A DNA stretch of 64,000 nt from an uncultured Collinsella sp. (GTDB lineage Bacteria > Actinomycetota > Coriobacteriia > Coriobacteriales > Coriobacteriaceae): assembly GCA_958412345.1 (NCBI GenBank), contig CATYSO010000003.1, forward strand, positions 1 through 64,000, read 5' to 3'. Shown here piece after piece: positions 51,053 to 59,962 of the stretch. Each line of letters opens with the position of its first letter. Positions within the stretch are counted from its first letter, which is position 1. A model generated the notes under the pieces. The model saw nothing but the letters and a program-made list of their open reading frames with translations, was not told the DNA's origin and did not search any database. A program made the translations under genes and the position numbers.

Positions 51053-51865
51053 ATGACAGCTATCGATCGAGACCGGGCGCGCGCGGCCTTCAAAAGCTAC
51101 ACCGATGCCTACGACGCCACCAACCCACGCATCGCGCTCAAAATCGAGCATACGTACCACGTGGCCGAGGCATGCGATGCCGTAGCGCGCGAGCAGGGCT
51201 GGTCGTCAAAAGATATTGACTTGGCGTGGCTTTGCGGCCTGCTACACGATATGGGCCGCTTTGAGCAGCTGCGGCGCTGGGACACCTTTAAGGACGCCGA
51301 GAGCATGAGCCATGCAACACTGGGCGTCGAGGTCCTCTTTGGCGAGAATCCCGCCGATGCACCCGCCGTAACGAGCATCCGCGACTTTATCGATGACCCG
51401 GCAGAAGATGAGCTCATCCGAGCGAGCATTGCCTATCACAGCGATTTCCGTCTACCCGCACAGCTCGACGAGCGCACACGGAGCTTCTGCGATATCGTGC
51501 GCGATGGCGACAAGATCGACATTATGCGCACCATCGCCGACAGCACCGTCGACACCATCCTCAAAGTGGATGAGGACACGTTTCTTGCCAGCCACTTCTC
51601 GACACCGGCGCTTACCGCCTTTAACGAGCACCGCTGCGTCACGCGCGATGAGCGCGATGAGCCCGCCGACTTCTTGGTGGGGCTTATCTGCTTTATGTTT
51701 GAGCTCGTCTATCCGGCAAGCCGCGCGCTGGCGCGCGAGCAGGGCGATATCTACCGCCTGCTCGACGCGCCCTTTGGCATTACGCGGCCCTTTACCGACC
51801 CCGCCGCGCATGCAACCTGGAGCCGCCTTAAGGACGAGCTGCGCCGCTGGCTGGCAAGCGCTTAG
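51053..51865 (+). CDS. HD domain phosphohydrolase-like protein
   Basis: A 270-residue HD-superfamily protein with H in the first metal motif (KIEHTYHVAEAC), LLHDMGRFEQ (HD pair) and IVRDGDKIDIMRT (late aspartate). These enzymes cleave phosphate esters, often nucleotides; the substrate is unknown. AGGAAG lies upstream of the ATG. It converges with the etfA gene and overlaps it by 4 bp. Confidence 0.82.
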   Translation: MTAIDRDRARAAFKSYTDAYDATNPRIALKIEHTYHVAEACDAVAREQGWSSKDIDLAWLCGLLHDMGRFEQLRRWDTFKDAESMSHATLGVEVLFGENPADAPAVTSIRDFIDDPAEDELIRASIAYHSDFRLPAQLDERTRSFCDIVRDGDKIDIMRTIADSTVDTILKVDEDTFLASHFSTPALTAFNEHRCVTRDERDEPADFLVGLICFMFELVYPASRALAREQGDIYRLLDAPFGITRPFTDPAAHATWSRLKDELRRWLASA

Positions 51866-53067
51866 CACTCGAGCTGAACCAGCAGCTCCTCAACGATCTC
51901 AACGGCATCGCCGACGACCTTGTACTGGGCGGCACCAAAGATGGGGGCATCCGGGTCCTCATTGATGGCGACAATGCACTCCGCCCCACCGATGCCGGCG
52001 AGATGCTGGATAGCACCCGAGACACCGATGCTCACGAGGAGCTTGGGCGAGACCGATACACCCGTCTGGCCAATTTGGTGGCGATACTCCAGCCAGCCGG
52101 CCTCCACCACGGGGCGCGTGCAACCAAGCTCGGCACCCAGGGCATCGGCGAGCTTTCGCATCAGGGGCAGATTCTTCTTGGAGCCGATACCGCGGCCCAC
52201 CACGACCAGACGCTCGGCATCGGCAATTGAGGCCTGCTGTCCCCACTCCTCGGCGGGAATCGAGATCTCGACACGGGCCTTAACGTCTTCCGCAAGCATC
52301 ACCTGGGTGATCGTGCTGGAGCGGCTATAGTCAAACTCGGGCGCCTTAAAGATACCGGGGCGCACCGTTGCCATCTGCGGACGGTGGTTGGGGCAAATGA
52401 TGGTGGCCATCAAGTTGCCGCCAAACGCCGGGCGCGTCTGCTGCAGCAAGCCCGTCTCCGTATCCATCGAAAGCACGGTGCAGTCAGCCGTGAGGCCCGT
52501 CTGCAGGCGCACGGCAACGCCAGGCGCCAGCTCGCGACCAAAGGCGGTCGCGCCGTACAGAATGGCCTCGGGCTTGCGCTCGGCCACCAAATCGCAGATC
52601 AAGCGGGCGTAGACCTCCGCGTCGTTCTGACGCAGGCGCTCGTCACGACAGACCAGAACTTCGTCCGCACCGGCGCAAATCAGATGCTCCAGGTCCCCGA
52701 GTGAGCCCTCGGGGCTCATGCCGACCAGTGCCACCAGACGGCAGCCGCGGGCATCGGCAAGCTCGCGCCCCTTGCCCATGAGCTCGAAGGCCACGGATGC
52801 CACGGCGTCGTGCTCGTCAGTTTGCACGAAGATCCAGATGTCTCGATATGCGTCAAGGTCTGCCGCGCCGGCGGCCTCGTCGCGCTCAATCGAGATGGCG
52901 TTGACGGGGCAGGCGTCGACGCACCCACCGCACAGGATACAGCCGTCGGTTACGCGGGCACAGCGATTGGGGCGCTCACCCTCCACCACAATGCCGCCCG
53001 AGGCGCAGGCGCGAACGCAGCGACCGCAGCCGATACAGGCTTCGCTATCGATAATCAGCCCGCTCAT
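51862..53067 (-). CDS. EtfA-like subunit with two N-terminal 4Fe-4S clusters
   Basis: A 401-residue protein: a ferredoxin domain with two CxxCxxCxxxC clusters (cysteines 11, 14, 17, 21 and 43, 46, 49, 53) fused to electron-transfer flavoprotein alpha (GATAFGRELAPGVAVRLQTGLTADC and the FAD motif near the end, IGVSGAIQHLAG). Fused EtfA of this type is LctC in the lactate dehydrogenase of Acetobacterium woodii, where flavin-based electron bifurcation lets lactate reduce NAD using reduced ferredoxin. Gene order FAD dehydrogenase-etfB-etfA matches. Confidence 0.93.
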   Translation of the reverse strand: MSGLIIDSEACIGCGRCVRACASGGIVVEGERPNRCARVTDGCILCGGCVDACPVNAISIERDEAAGAADLDAYRDIWIFVQTDEHDAVASVAFELMGKGRELADARGCRLVALVGMSPEGSLGDLEHLICAGADEVLVCRDERLRQNDAEVYARLICDLVAERKPEAILYGATAFGRELAPGVAVRLQTGLTADCTVLSMDTETGLLQQTRPAFGGNLMATIICPNHRPQMATVRPGIFKAPEFDYSRSSTITQVMLAEDVKARVEISIPAEEWGQQASIADAERLVVVGRGIGSKKNLPLMRKLADALGAELGCTRPVVEAGWLEYRHQIGQTGVSVSPKLLVSIGVSGAIQHLAGIGGAECIVAINEDPDAPIFGAAQYKVVGDAVEIVEELLVQLEC

Positions 53068-53883
53068 CTATGCCATCCCCTCGATAATCTTGGCAAGCTT
53101 TGCCGCCTGCTCGGACGCCGTTCCCTCAACGGCCTCGCACGTTTGGTCACGGTCGGGCACAAACGAGCGCACGACCTGCGTCGGTGATCCGGCAAGGCCG
53201 CAACGCGAGGGATCGGCGTTTACGTCGGCAGCGCTGGCCACGCGCACGTCTGCATCCTCGGCCGCGCGAATACCGGCAATACTCGGCATGCGCAGCTGGC
53301 CAATCTCCTTGGCGGTCGTCATCGCACACGGCATCTCCAGGTACACCGTCTCCTCGCCGGCATCGCAGCCGTGGACGAGCGCCAGCGAGCCACACGTCGT
53401 AAATCCCGCGCTCTGCACACAGCTCACGTCGGTCACGCAGGGGATCTCAAAGGCGCCGGCCAGCTCGGGGCCGATCTGGGCCGTATCGCCGTCCACTGCC
53501 ATCTTGCCGCAGATGAGCAGGTCAAAGTCCTCATCGAGTGCCTCGATGCCGCATTTGAGGGCATAGGTGGTGGCTAGGGTATCGGCACCCGCAAAGGCTC
53601 GGTCGGTCAGCAGCAGCGCGCCGTCGGCACCGCGGGCGATGCAGTCGCGCAGCAGCGATTCGGTCGCGGGGATACCCATCGACACCACCGTCACACGCAC
53701 GTCCATGCCAAAGCCGATAAAGTCGTCCTTCAGCGTTAGCGCACATTCGAGGGCACTTGCATCGAAGGGATTAATGACCGCCTGTTTGCCATCACGCACG
53801 ATAGTATTGGTCTTGGGGTCCATCTTGACCTCGGTGCTTCCGGGCACCGCCTTGACGCACACCACCATATGGAAATCACTCAT
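53068..53883 (-). CDS. Electron transfer flavoprotein beta subunit
   Basis: A 271-residue EtfB with VVCVKAVPGST, FDASALECAL, DGALLLTDRAFAGADT and ICGKMAVDGDTAQIGPELA (the bifurcating flavin and NAD region). The ATG at 53883 is nine bases after GGGGG; the GTG at 53889 is too close. The stop of the dehydrogenase gene and this start are 2 bp apart. Confidence 0.93.
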   Translation of the reverse strand: MSDFHMVVCVKAVPGSTEVKMDPKTNTIVRDGKQAVINPFDASALECALTLKDDFIGFGMDVRVTVVSMGIPATESLLRDCIARGADGALLLTDRAFAGADTLATTYALKCGIEALDEDFDLLICGKMAVDGDTAQIGPELAGAFEIPCVTDVSCVQSAGFTTCGSLALVHGCDAGEETVYLEMPCAMTTAKEIGQLRMPSIAGIRAAEDADVRVASAADVNADPSRCGLAGSPTQVVRSFVPDRDQTCEAVEGTASEQAAKLAKIIEGMA

Positions 53884-53885
53884 CT

Positions 53886-55487
53886 TCACGCGCCCCCTTT
53901 CTGGACGAGTTCATCCAAGAGCTTCTCCGTAAACAGGTTGCCGCGACCCAGCTGGCCGGCAGGATCGAGCTGGAGTTTGAGACGCGCCGACTCGACCATG
54001 GCCTCGTGGCCGTACATCGTCTCCAAGAAGCCCGCCTTGATCTTGCCGACGCCGTGTTCGGCAGAAACGGCACCGCCCATGGCCGTGACCTCGGAAGCCC
54101 ACTGGGCAAAGAGCTCTCCACCACGACGGTAGTCTTGCGCATCGCGCGGCAGGATGTTCACATGCAGATGGTTGTTCCCGATGTGTCCCCAGGCAGCAGA
54201 CTCAAGCCCGCTTTCGGCCAGCGTGCGGCGATAGAGGGCAACGACATCGGCAAGGCGTGCATTGGGCACCGACATATCCGATCCCAGCTTGGTAATGGTG
54301 GGGTCGATGCGGCGACGCTCGTCAATGAGCATGTTGACACTCTCGGGGACCGCGTGGCGGAAGAACCGCTGGCACTCGCGATCGACTTCGGTGCGGGCGA
54401 CCCATGTCGCATCGTCGCGGCCGCCCGCAAGCTCCAGCACCCATCCCAGGTGGTACAGCTCCTCGGTCGCCTGTGCCTCGTCATCGCAGTCGAGCTCCAC
54501 GTAGACACAGACCTTTGACTCGTCGTCGAGCGCCGGCAGCGAGGCAAACGCTGTCGACTGCTCGCGCTGGCGACGCAGGATATCCAGGGCGCCAGCATCG
54601 AAATACTCAATAGCGGCGGCATGGGACAGCACGGGACGCACGGAATCGGTAAAGGACACGGCCTTGTCTTCGCTATCGAAAAAGCAACTCACACCCCATA
54701 CGACCGAAGGTGCCGCCTGCAGGGCGATCTCGAGCTCGGTAATGACGCCGAGCGTGCCGCACGCACCGATAAAAAGATCGATGGCGTCCATATCGTCCGC
54801 AACAAAATACCCCGAGGCATTTTTGGTCTTGGGCATGGTGTAGTCAGGAAGATCAAGCTCGAATGTATGACCCTCTGCCGTCACGAGCGACAGGTGGCGG
54901 CCCTGGGCAAAAGCCTCGCCGCGCTGAAGCTCAAGCAAATCGCCATCAGCCAGCGCGACGTGAAGTCCCGTGACATGCGGGCGCATGGGACCGTAAGCGT
55001 AGCTGCGGGCGCCGGAGGCGTTGCATGCCGCCATGCCGCCCAGACAGGCAGATGCCTCGGTGGGATCGGTGGGAAAGAACTGCTCGGGGGACTCTTGGAA
55101 CTCCTCGTAGGCCTCAAGCGATGCCTGGTCCCAACCAGCGGTCGGCAGTACCTTCTTGCTCAGCTGCTTACGCAGCTCCGAGAGCACAACGCCCGGCTCC
55201 ACGCGCAGCAGAAATTGGCCTTGTTCATCGCGGCGAAGGCCCAAGTAGCGATTCATACGGGAAGTATTGAGGATATGCCCACCGTGGGGCACGGCACCGG
55301 CGGCAAGGCCGGTTCGGGCGCCCTGAACCGTTACCGGGACACGCTCGGCATGGAGCGTTTCCAAAATGGCACGGACCTCGTCTTCCGTTGTCGGAAACGA
55401 GATGCTCGATGCTTCGCCCGATGCGCGAGATTCATCGCGGCCATACTCTTCGAACTCGTCGGTGAAGGGTTTGATGGTTGCAGACAC
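53886..55487 (-). CDS. FAD-linked lactate or 2-hydroxyacid dehydrogenase (LctD-like)
   Basis: A 533-residue FAD_binding_4 flavoprotein: FAD domain near 30-210 (VTVQGARTGLAAGAVPHGG, ACLGGMAACNASG) and an FAD-oxidase C-terminal domain ending WGHIGNNHLHVNIL and SAEHGVGKIKAG. The family covers D-lactate dehydrogenase and glycolate oxidase GlcD. It starts with GTG five bases after AAAGGGGGAG. With EtfB and EtfA it most likely forms a cytosolic electron-bifurcating lactate dehydrogenase. No lactate permease or racemase is adjacent, so the substrate remains inferred. Confidence 0.92.
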   Translation of the reverse strand: MSATIKPFTDEFEEYGRDESRASGEASSISFPTTEDEVRAILETLHAERVPVTVQGARTGLAAGAVPHGGHILNTSRMNRYLGLRRDEQGQFLLRVEPGVVLSELRKQLSKKVLPTAGWDQASLEAYEEFQESPEQFFPTDPTEASACLGGMAACNASGARSYAYGPMRPHVTGLHVALADGDLLELQRGEAFAQGRHLSLVTAEGHTFELDLPDYTMPKTKNASGYFVADDMDAIDLFIGACGTLGVITELEIALQAAPSVVWGVSCFFDSEDKAVSFTDSVRPVLSHAAAIEYFDAGALDILRRQREQSTAFASLPALDDESKVCVYVELDCDDEAQATEELYHLGWVLELAGGRDDATWVARTEVDRECQRFFRHAVPESVNMLIDERRRIDPTITKLGSDMSVPNARLADVVALYRRTLAESGLESAAWGHIGNNHLHVNILPRDAQDYRRGGELFAQWASEVTAMGGAVSAEHGVGKIKAGFLETMYGHEAMVESARLKLQLDPAGQLGRGNLFTEKLLDELVQKGGA

Positions 55488-55833
55488 GCGAACTCCCCCT
55501 TTAGCTAACTACAGTGTTTGCAGGGAGATGTTACCGCATCGTTTCGTCGACGTGTTCGAGACCGTCTCCATAATTGGCGATTTTTACGTTCGTGCAATTC
55601 GGCGAGCGGCAAGGTTTCCTCGGCAGACGATGCTTTTGACACATATCGCCCCGCCGTCGCCGACCGCTCGATTGTCGCTCGAAAAAAGTTGAAGTAATTT
55701 TTTCCACCTTTTACCTGCGGAGATGTCAATCCGTCAAGCATTTGGTCAGAAATTGGTCAAGTAGCGGCTGATACGGTCGGCGTCGACAGCCAAAACCGAT
55801 AGAAGTTTTGGCCCCAGAAGCAGGGAGGTTCCC
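55488..55833. promoter_or_regulatory. Divergent region between the LctD-like operon and an unknown cassette
   Basis: No gene seen in this 346-bp gap. It has the direct repeat TTGGTCA at 55742-55748 and 55753-55759 (11 bp apart, one helix turn), which suggests a regulator site, and a hairpin CCAAAAC/GTTTTGG at 55790-55811. An AT-rich stretch near 55680-55712 may hold a promoter. I cannot assign clear -35/-10 boxes. Confidence 0.4.
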
Positions 55834-56130
55834 ATGGCATATTACTGGCCCCAGTACGGCGTCGCCATCGAGGTCGACGACGATCCCTATCTCCTGCCTT
55901 TCGACGAAGAGGCGTTCCCCGATACGGCGGTCTACCACGTCACCACCGATGTTATCTGCGACCCCGAGTCGTTCTCGGCGCTCGCCCACCACATCGCGCG
56001 TATCCACGACATCGAGCTCCCTCACGACTTTGACGAGCTCATCTACTCGCGCCGCCTGATGCTTCACATGCTCTTTGGAGCGGACTCGTCCACGTTCGCA
56101 CGTGTCTACACCACCAAGGACGCCGCATGA
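55834..56130 (+). CDS. Unknown small acidic protein
   Basis: Ninety-eight residues, acidic and without signal peptide or membrane helix, beginning MAYYWPQYGVAIEVDDD. I do not recognise the family. GGGAGG lies five bases before the ATG. The stop overlaps the start of the next gene in ATGA, so it is translated with the envelope genes that follow and may be a cytosolic partner of them. Confidence 0.7.
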   Translation: MAYYWPQYGVAIEVDDDPYLLPFDEEAFPDTAVYHVTTDVICDPESFSALAHHIARIHDIELPHDFDELIYSRRLMLHMLFGADSSTFARVYTTKDAA

Positions 56131-56636
56131 GTGCGAAGAAGCCGCCCCGCCTCGCAGGACTGGGGCGTCGCAAGAAACTCGTCGTTGTCTGCCTGGCTAT
56201 CGTCTGCGCCCTTGTCGCCGTAGGGCTATACGCCTGGCAGTCGCAGCCCGTGCCCGAAGCGGGCGCCTCAGTCACGACGGCAGAGGGTAAATCGCGACAA
56301 GAAATCCAAGATGAGCTCGATGCCATCGTCCGCGACAACATGATAACGATTTCGGTCGCGCCGGTCGCTCAGCTACAGGAGGACGGCAAGCTGCGCGTCA
56401 ACGTGCAAAACGTCCAAGACAATAAATTTCCCCAGCGATTCCGCGTCATCCAAAACGACGAGACCATGTACGAATCCGGTGTGGTCGAGACCGGCAAGAC
56501 AATCGAGACGTGCCCCGCCGGCGACATCAAAGAAGGCGAGGCATACATCGAGATCCAGGCACTCGATGCCAAGACCCTCGACAGCCACGGCAATCCGACA
56601 CGTGTCAAGGTACGGGTTGAGCAAGCCGAGAACTAG
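56127..56636 (+). CDS. Unknown membrane-anchored protein
   Basis: A 169-residue protein with a basic N-terminus (LGRRKKL), one transmembrane helix at about 18-38 and an extracytoplasmic domain of beta-type sequence (IQNDETMYESGVVETGKTIE). Not recognised. No lipobox and no sortase motif. It overlaps the preceding gene by 4 bp. The extracellular part looks like a small binding or pilus-assembly type domain, which is inference. Confidence 0.75.
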   Translation: MSAKKPPRLAGLGRRKKLVVVCLAIVCALVAVGLYAWQSQPVPEAGASVTTAEGKSRQEIQDELDAIVRDNMITISVAPVAQLQEDGKLRVNVQNVQDNKFPQRFRVIQNDETMYESGVVETGKTIETCPAGDIKEGEAYIEIQALDAKTLDSHGNPTRVKVRVEQAEN

Positions 56637-56726
56637 CTTTTTCGGCCGACGCGGCACCGCACGCAATTCACCAGCATTCGTCCAATCATCGCGGGGACGG
56701 CCCGCGGCGAATAGAAAGGAACGACC

Positions 56727-57326
56727 ATGGACATCACCAGGAACATGAACGGAGCCAGAGCGCTCGTCGTGGGCGCAGGGCTCGCGCTCGCGCTCGCAAT
56801 GAGCGCCGCCCCGACGCCAGCTCTGGCAGCCGGGCGCGTTGGAACCACGAAAGTAATGGTCAGGACCGAGATCGACAACGTAGAGTTCAAAGTTCCGACG
56901 GTTATTCCCTTCGTCGCCAAGGCCGACGGCACGCTTCAGGGCCCCTCAGAAGACGCGACCACCATCGACAATCATTCGGCCTACGGCATCCATGTCACCA
57001 ACATGAAGATCGACGCCATGAACACCTGGACCATTGCCGCCGACGCCAAGGCCGGAACCGCGCAGAATTCCATCGACTTTAAGGTCGGCCCCGACGGCGC
57101 ACTCCAGAACGCCAGCGCCGCAATGCAGGAGACGGGCCTCGATCTTTCCAAGAATGCAGCCTTCGACATGGGCTACCAGGGCATTGCCGGCGGCACGGAC
57201 AAAATTAAGCTCAAGACAAGCGGAAACGTCGCCCGCGTCACGCGCGACATCTTCCGCGTAACCGGCGAAGGCGATCAGGTTGCAACGATCACCTGGACGG
57301 TCGAGCCCGGTGCGCACACGGCATAA
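56727..57326 (+). CDS. Unknown secreted protein
   Basis: A 199-residue protein with a clear signal peptide (ALVVGAGLALALAMSAAPTPALA; cleavage near residue 35) and a mature part rich in T, D and A with beta-strand patterns. It does not match a family I know; the layout is reminiscent of secreted surface fibre or WxL-like proteins. AAAGGA lies seven bases before the ATG. It ends inside the next gene, so the two are coupled. Confidence 0.75.
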   Translation: MDITRNMNGARALVVGAGLALALAMSAAPTPALAAGRVGTTKVMVRTEIDNVEFKVPTVIPFVAKADGTLQGPSEDATTIDNHSAYGIHVTNMKIDAMNTWTIAADAKAGTAQNSIDFKVGPDGALQNASAAMQETGLDLSKNAAFDMGYQGIAGGTDKIKLKTSGNVARVTRDIFRVTGEGDQVATITWTVEPGAHTA

Positions 57327-57591
57327 GGCCGTCGCCCTGGCCGCCGCCGTCAGTATCCTAGCGTTTGGGCCAGCCATGGCCTTTGCCCAGCAAGAACAGG
57401 CGCAGGCCGCCACGCAAGTGACGGTCGACCTCTCGGAGCTCGACCGCGGCAACTGCAAGGAACCGTTGGCACAGACAGACGACAGACGATGGCTCTTGGC
57501 AGCAGGCGCCACGGCAGCAGGCGCGGGAACCGCCGGCCTCGGTCTGCACATCAAACGCAACCAGAAACGAAACACGGACAGGCCGCACTAA
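57310..57591 (+). CDS. Unknown small protein with signal peptide and C-terminal anchor
   Basis: Ninety-three residues from a GTG start: a signal peptide (AVALAAAVSILAFGPAMAFA), a short middle with LSELDRGNCKEPLA, and a C-terminal hydrophobic helix (LLAAGATAAGAGTAGLGL) with basic tail KRNQKRN. That end resembles a cell-wall sorting signal without LPxTG, or a simple membrane anchor. The ELDRGNC motif recurs as EIDEGNC in the next protein. Start is uncertain; a TTG at 57280 is also open. Confidence 0.6.
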   Translation: MRTRHKAVALAAAVSILAFGPAMAFAQQEQAQAATQVTVDLSELDRGNCKEPLAQTDDRRWLLAAGATAAGAGTAGLGLHIKRNQKRNTDRPH

Positions 57592-57609
57592 ATTAGCTAA
57601 GGAGACCCC

Positions 57610-59040
57610 ATGGCATCGAAGAACCTTTTGCCCGTCGTCGCACTCTGCGGCGCGCTCGCAACCGGAACGCCTGTCGCCGCTTGGGCGACTCCCGTCATGG
57701 CAGACTCCTTACCAGCAGCCCTAAGCTCCGCACCAAATCCGTCGAGCGCCATTGCGTGCAAGCGTTTCTCGATCGCACAGGCAGCAATCTCAACCTCGGG
57801 ATGCCTTCGTCGTAATACGGACGGCTCGATAGTCGTGGATATCAATCGTTCGAACAAGGCAAACGGCTCCCAGGCGGGGTGCGCCGTCTGCACGTGGCGC
57901 TCGATTGTGCTCGATGCAGATGGCGATCCGTGCGATTTGGAGTTGCGCATCGATATCGCTTCGGTCGATGACTCGGCGAACGGAGCGAAGGTCGCCTTCG
58001 ACGGTGCGTTTTTCGAGAAAGGAGGCGGTATATGTCTGGGCTGCGCCGCCGCGAATGCAGACGATGTGCAGCCCACCCTCTCATTCACGGCATCGCTGCG
58101 GCTGACCAAGGCGGGCACCGATGCCGTCGCGGCGGGAGAAGCATCCCTGCTGTTCTACGCCGCCAGCACCGAAGACACAGACATTCATTTCGAGAAGCCG
58201 GCCGGATCGCTCAGCCTTACGCGCGGGACGGAGGCAGGCCCTATTGCGATCGATACCCACACGCTAGGCAGGCAACGCATTCTTGCCGACCCGGCGCTTC
58301 TCGAGATGGAGTGGAACGGATCCGGAGCCGTCGGAATTCTCCCCTCCGCGCTTGACGCCAAGACGCTCCCCTCAAACGACGAACCCATCAACGCAGCCAT
58401 ACAAGAAGAGAGCACGGACAAAGAAGCAGGTGCGGGCGACACGCCGTCGCCGACAAACAGCGTCCCAGCTTCTTTCGAAGCACCGAATGAGCCCGCTACC
58501 GGTCCAAACGATCCCGAGCTCGCGGACAGTCTGGGGCTTGTTGATCCTCAGGAGATCGATGAAGGTAACTGCTGCGTGCTTGCCGCCCTCGACCACACAG
58601 AGGTCATCGACGCCGCGAACATCGAAGTTGCCGCCGCCAATCAGCCCGTCCGCAAGTCGGCCATCATCGCATTTCCCGAATCCATCGAAGTCGTCTTTTT
58701 GCCATCGGGCGAGGTCGTGGCCCCAACACTGCTCACCTTGTTGGGCGCCAAGAATACTCGAAACGAAATTAAAAAGGTCACGGTTGTCGACCCTGCAACC
58801 ACCGCTAAACTGCGTCTATACGCCGTTGCCCCAGACGGAAGCAAGACCTTGGAATTCGATGGCGACACACTTCTAGCCTGGCGACGTCTGGACATTTTGC
58901 AAGACGTCTCGTATCAGATCGAACTCGAAGGGTTTGATCGTGCCCGCGATGCCAATATCATCGCCGCGGCTATTGAATCCCCACAGCGGCTTATGACACT
59001 GCGCTTTGACTACTATCCCTATGTCCCGACAACCACCTGA
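57610..59040 (+). CDS. Unknown large secreted protein
   Basis: A 476-residue protein with signal peptide (cleavage about residue 30), a cysteine-rich first domain (GCAVCTW, CLGCAAAN), an acidic proline-rich linker at about 255-305 and a C-terminal domain (about 315-476). At the joint is EIDEGNCC, matching the LDRGNC motif of the small protein just upstream, which hints at a shared binding or crosslinking site. No anchor is seen at its end. AAGGAG precedes the ATG. Family unknown; together with its four upstream neighbours it forms an envelope cassette. Confidence 0.75.
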   Translation: MASKNLLPVVALCGALATGTPVAAWATPVMADSLPAALSSAPNPSSAIACKRFSIAQAAISTSGCLRRNTDGSIVVDINRSNKANGSQAGCAVCTWRSIVLDADGDPCDLELRIDIASVDDSANGAKVAFDGAFFEKGGGICLGCAAANADDVQPTLSFTASLRLTKAGTDAVAAGEASLLFYAASTEDTDIHFEKPAGSLSLTRGTEAGPIAIDTHTLGRQRILADPALLEMEWNGSGAVGILPSALDAKTLPSNDEPINAAIQEESTDKEAGAGDTPSPTNSVPASFEAPNEPATGPNDPELADSLGLVDPQEIDEGNCCVLAALDHTEVIDAANIEVAAANQPVRKSAIIAFPESIEVVFLPSGEVVAPTLLTLLGAKNTRNEIKKVTVVDPATTAKLRLYAVAPDGSKTLEFDGDTLLAWRRLDILQDVSYQIELEGFDRARDANIIAAAIESPQRLMTLRFDYYPYVPTTT

Positions 59041-59158
59041 GGCTTAAATGCTGCGCATCATTCCTAATACCACTTATATAACGTATTAGATGAGTCGCGA
59101 TGTGCCTCGCATTTCGTTCTGCTACGATTGCCACGTTGGCATCAATACAGGAGGGCTC

Positions 59159-59875
59159 ATGCCGGGCTTGGGAACAATCATCAACGTTGCGCTTTTAGTT
59201 GCGGGCGGTCTTTTGGGATTAGCGGGCGGCCGCTTCATTACACCGCGCATCCAAGACACGCTCATGAAAGCATCGGGGCTGTGCGTCCTGTTTATCGGCC
59301 TGGGCGGCACCATGCAAAAGATGCTCATCATCGATGGAAAGGCGCTAGCGACCACCGGTACCACCATGCTCATCGTCTCATTTGCGCTCGGTTCGCTCAT
59401 CGGCGAGGCCATCAACTTGGAGGCCGCCATCGAGAACCTTGGCGAATGGCTCAAGCGCAAGACTGGCAGTGAGGGCGATAACGAGTTCACCAACGCTTTT
59501 GTCTCGACTTCACTCACCGTGTGCATCGGCGCCATGGCCATTGTGGGATCGATCCAGGACGGCCTGCTCGGCGACTGGTCAACGCTTGCCCTCAAGGGCG
59601 CACTGGACTGCATCATCGTCTGCACCATGACGGCCTCGCTTGGCCGCGGCTGTATCTTCTCCGCCCTGCCCGTCGCCGTGTTCCAGGGGACGATCACGTT
59701 GTTTGCCGGCGCGCTCTCCCCCATCATGACCACAGCTGCCCTCAACAGCCTTTCGCTCGCAGGCTCCATGCTCATCTTCTGCGTCGGCGTCAACCTCATC
59801 CGTCCTCAGACCTTCCGCACGGCCAATATGCTTCCCTCCGTCGTCATCGCCGTCATCTACGCCCTCCTGTTCTAA
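59159..59875 (+). CDS. DUF554 family membrane protein
   Basis: A 238-residue protein with seven or eight hydrophobic segments and the DUF554 motifs GTIINVALLVAGGLLGL, CVLFIGLGGTM and GSIQDGLLGDWSTLALKG. The function is unknown; members are often called putative transporters. The ATG at 59159 follows AGGAGG. A CTAATAC/GTATTAG dyad at 59065-59090 lies upstream and may be its operator. Confidence 0.85.
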   Translation: MPGLGTIINVALLVAGGLLGLAGGRFITPRIQDTLMKASGLCVLFIGLGGTMQKMLIIDGKALATTGTTMLIVSFALGSLIGEAINLEAAIENLGEWLKRKTGSEGDNEFTNAFVSTSLTVCIGAMAIVGSIQDGLLGDWSTLALKGALDCIIVCTMTASLGRGCIFSALPVAVFQGTITLFAGALSPIMTTAALNSLSLAGSMLIFCVGVNLIRPQTFRTANMLPSVVIAVIYALLF

Positions 59876-59962
59876 ATCTATCAACGCAGCGGTATCTCGA
59901 ACATCTGTTTGATGCTGTGCTATGATATGAGGTCACCGTAGCTGCGTTCGAGAGGAGGAGCG

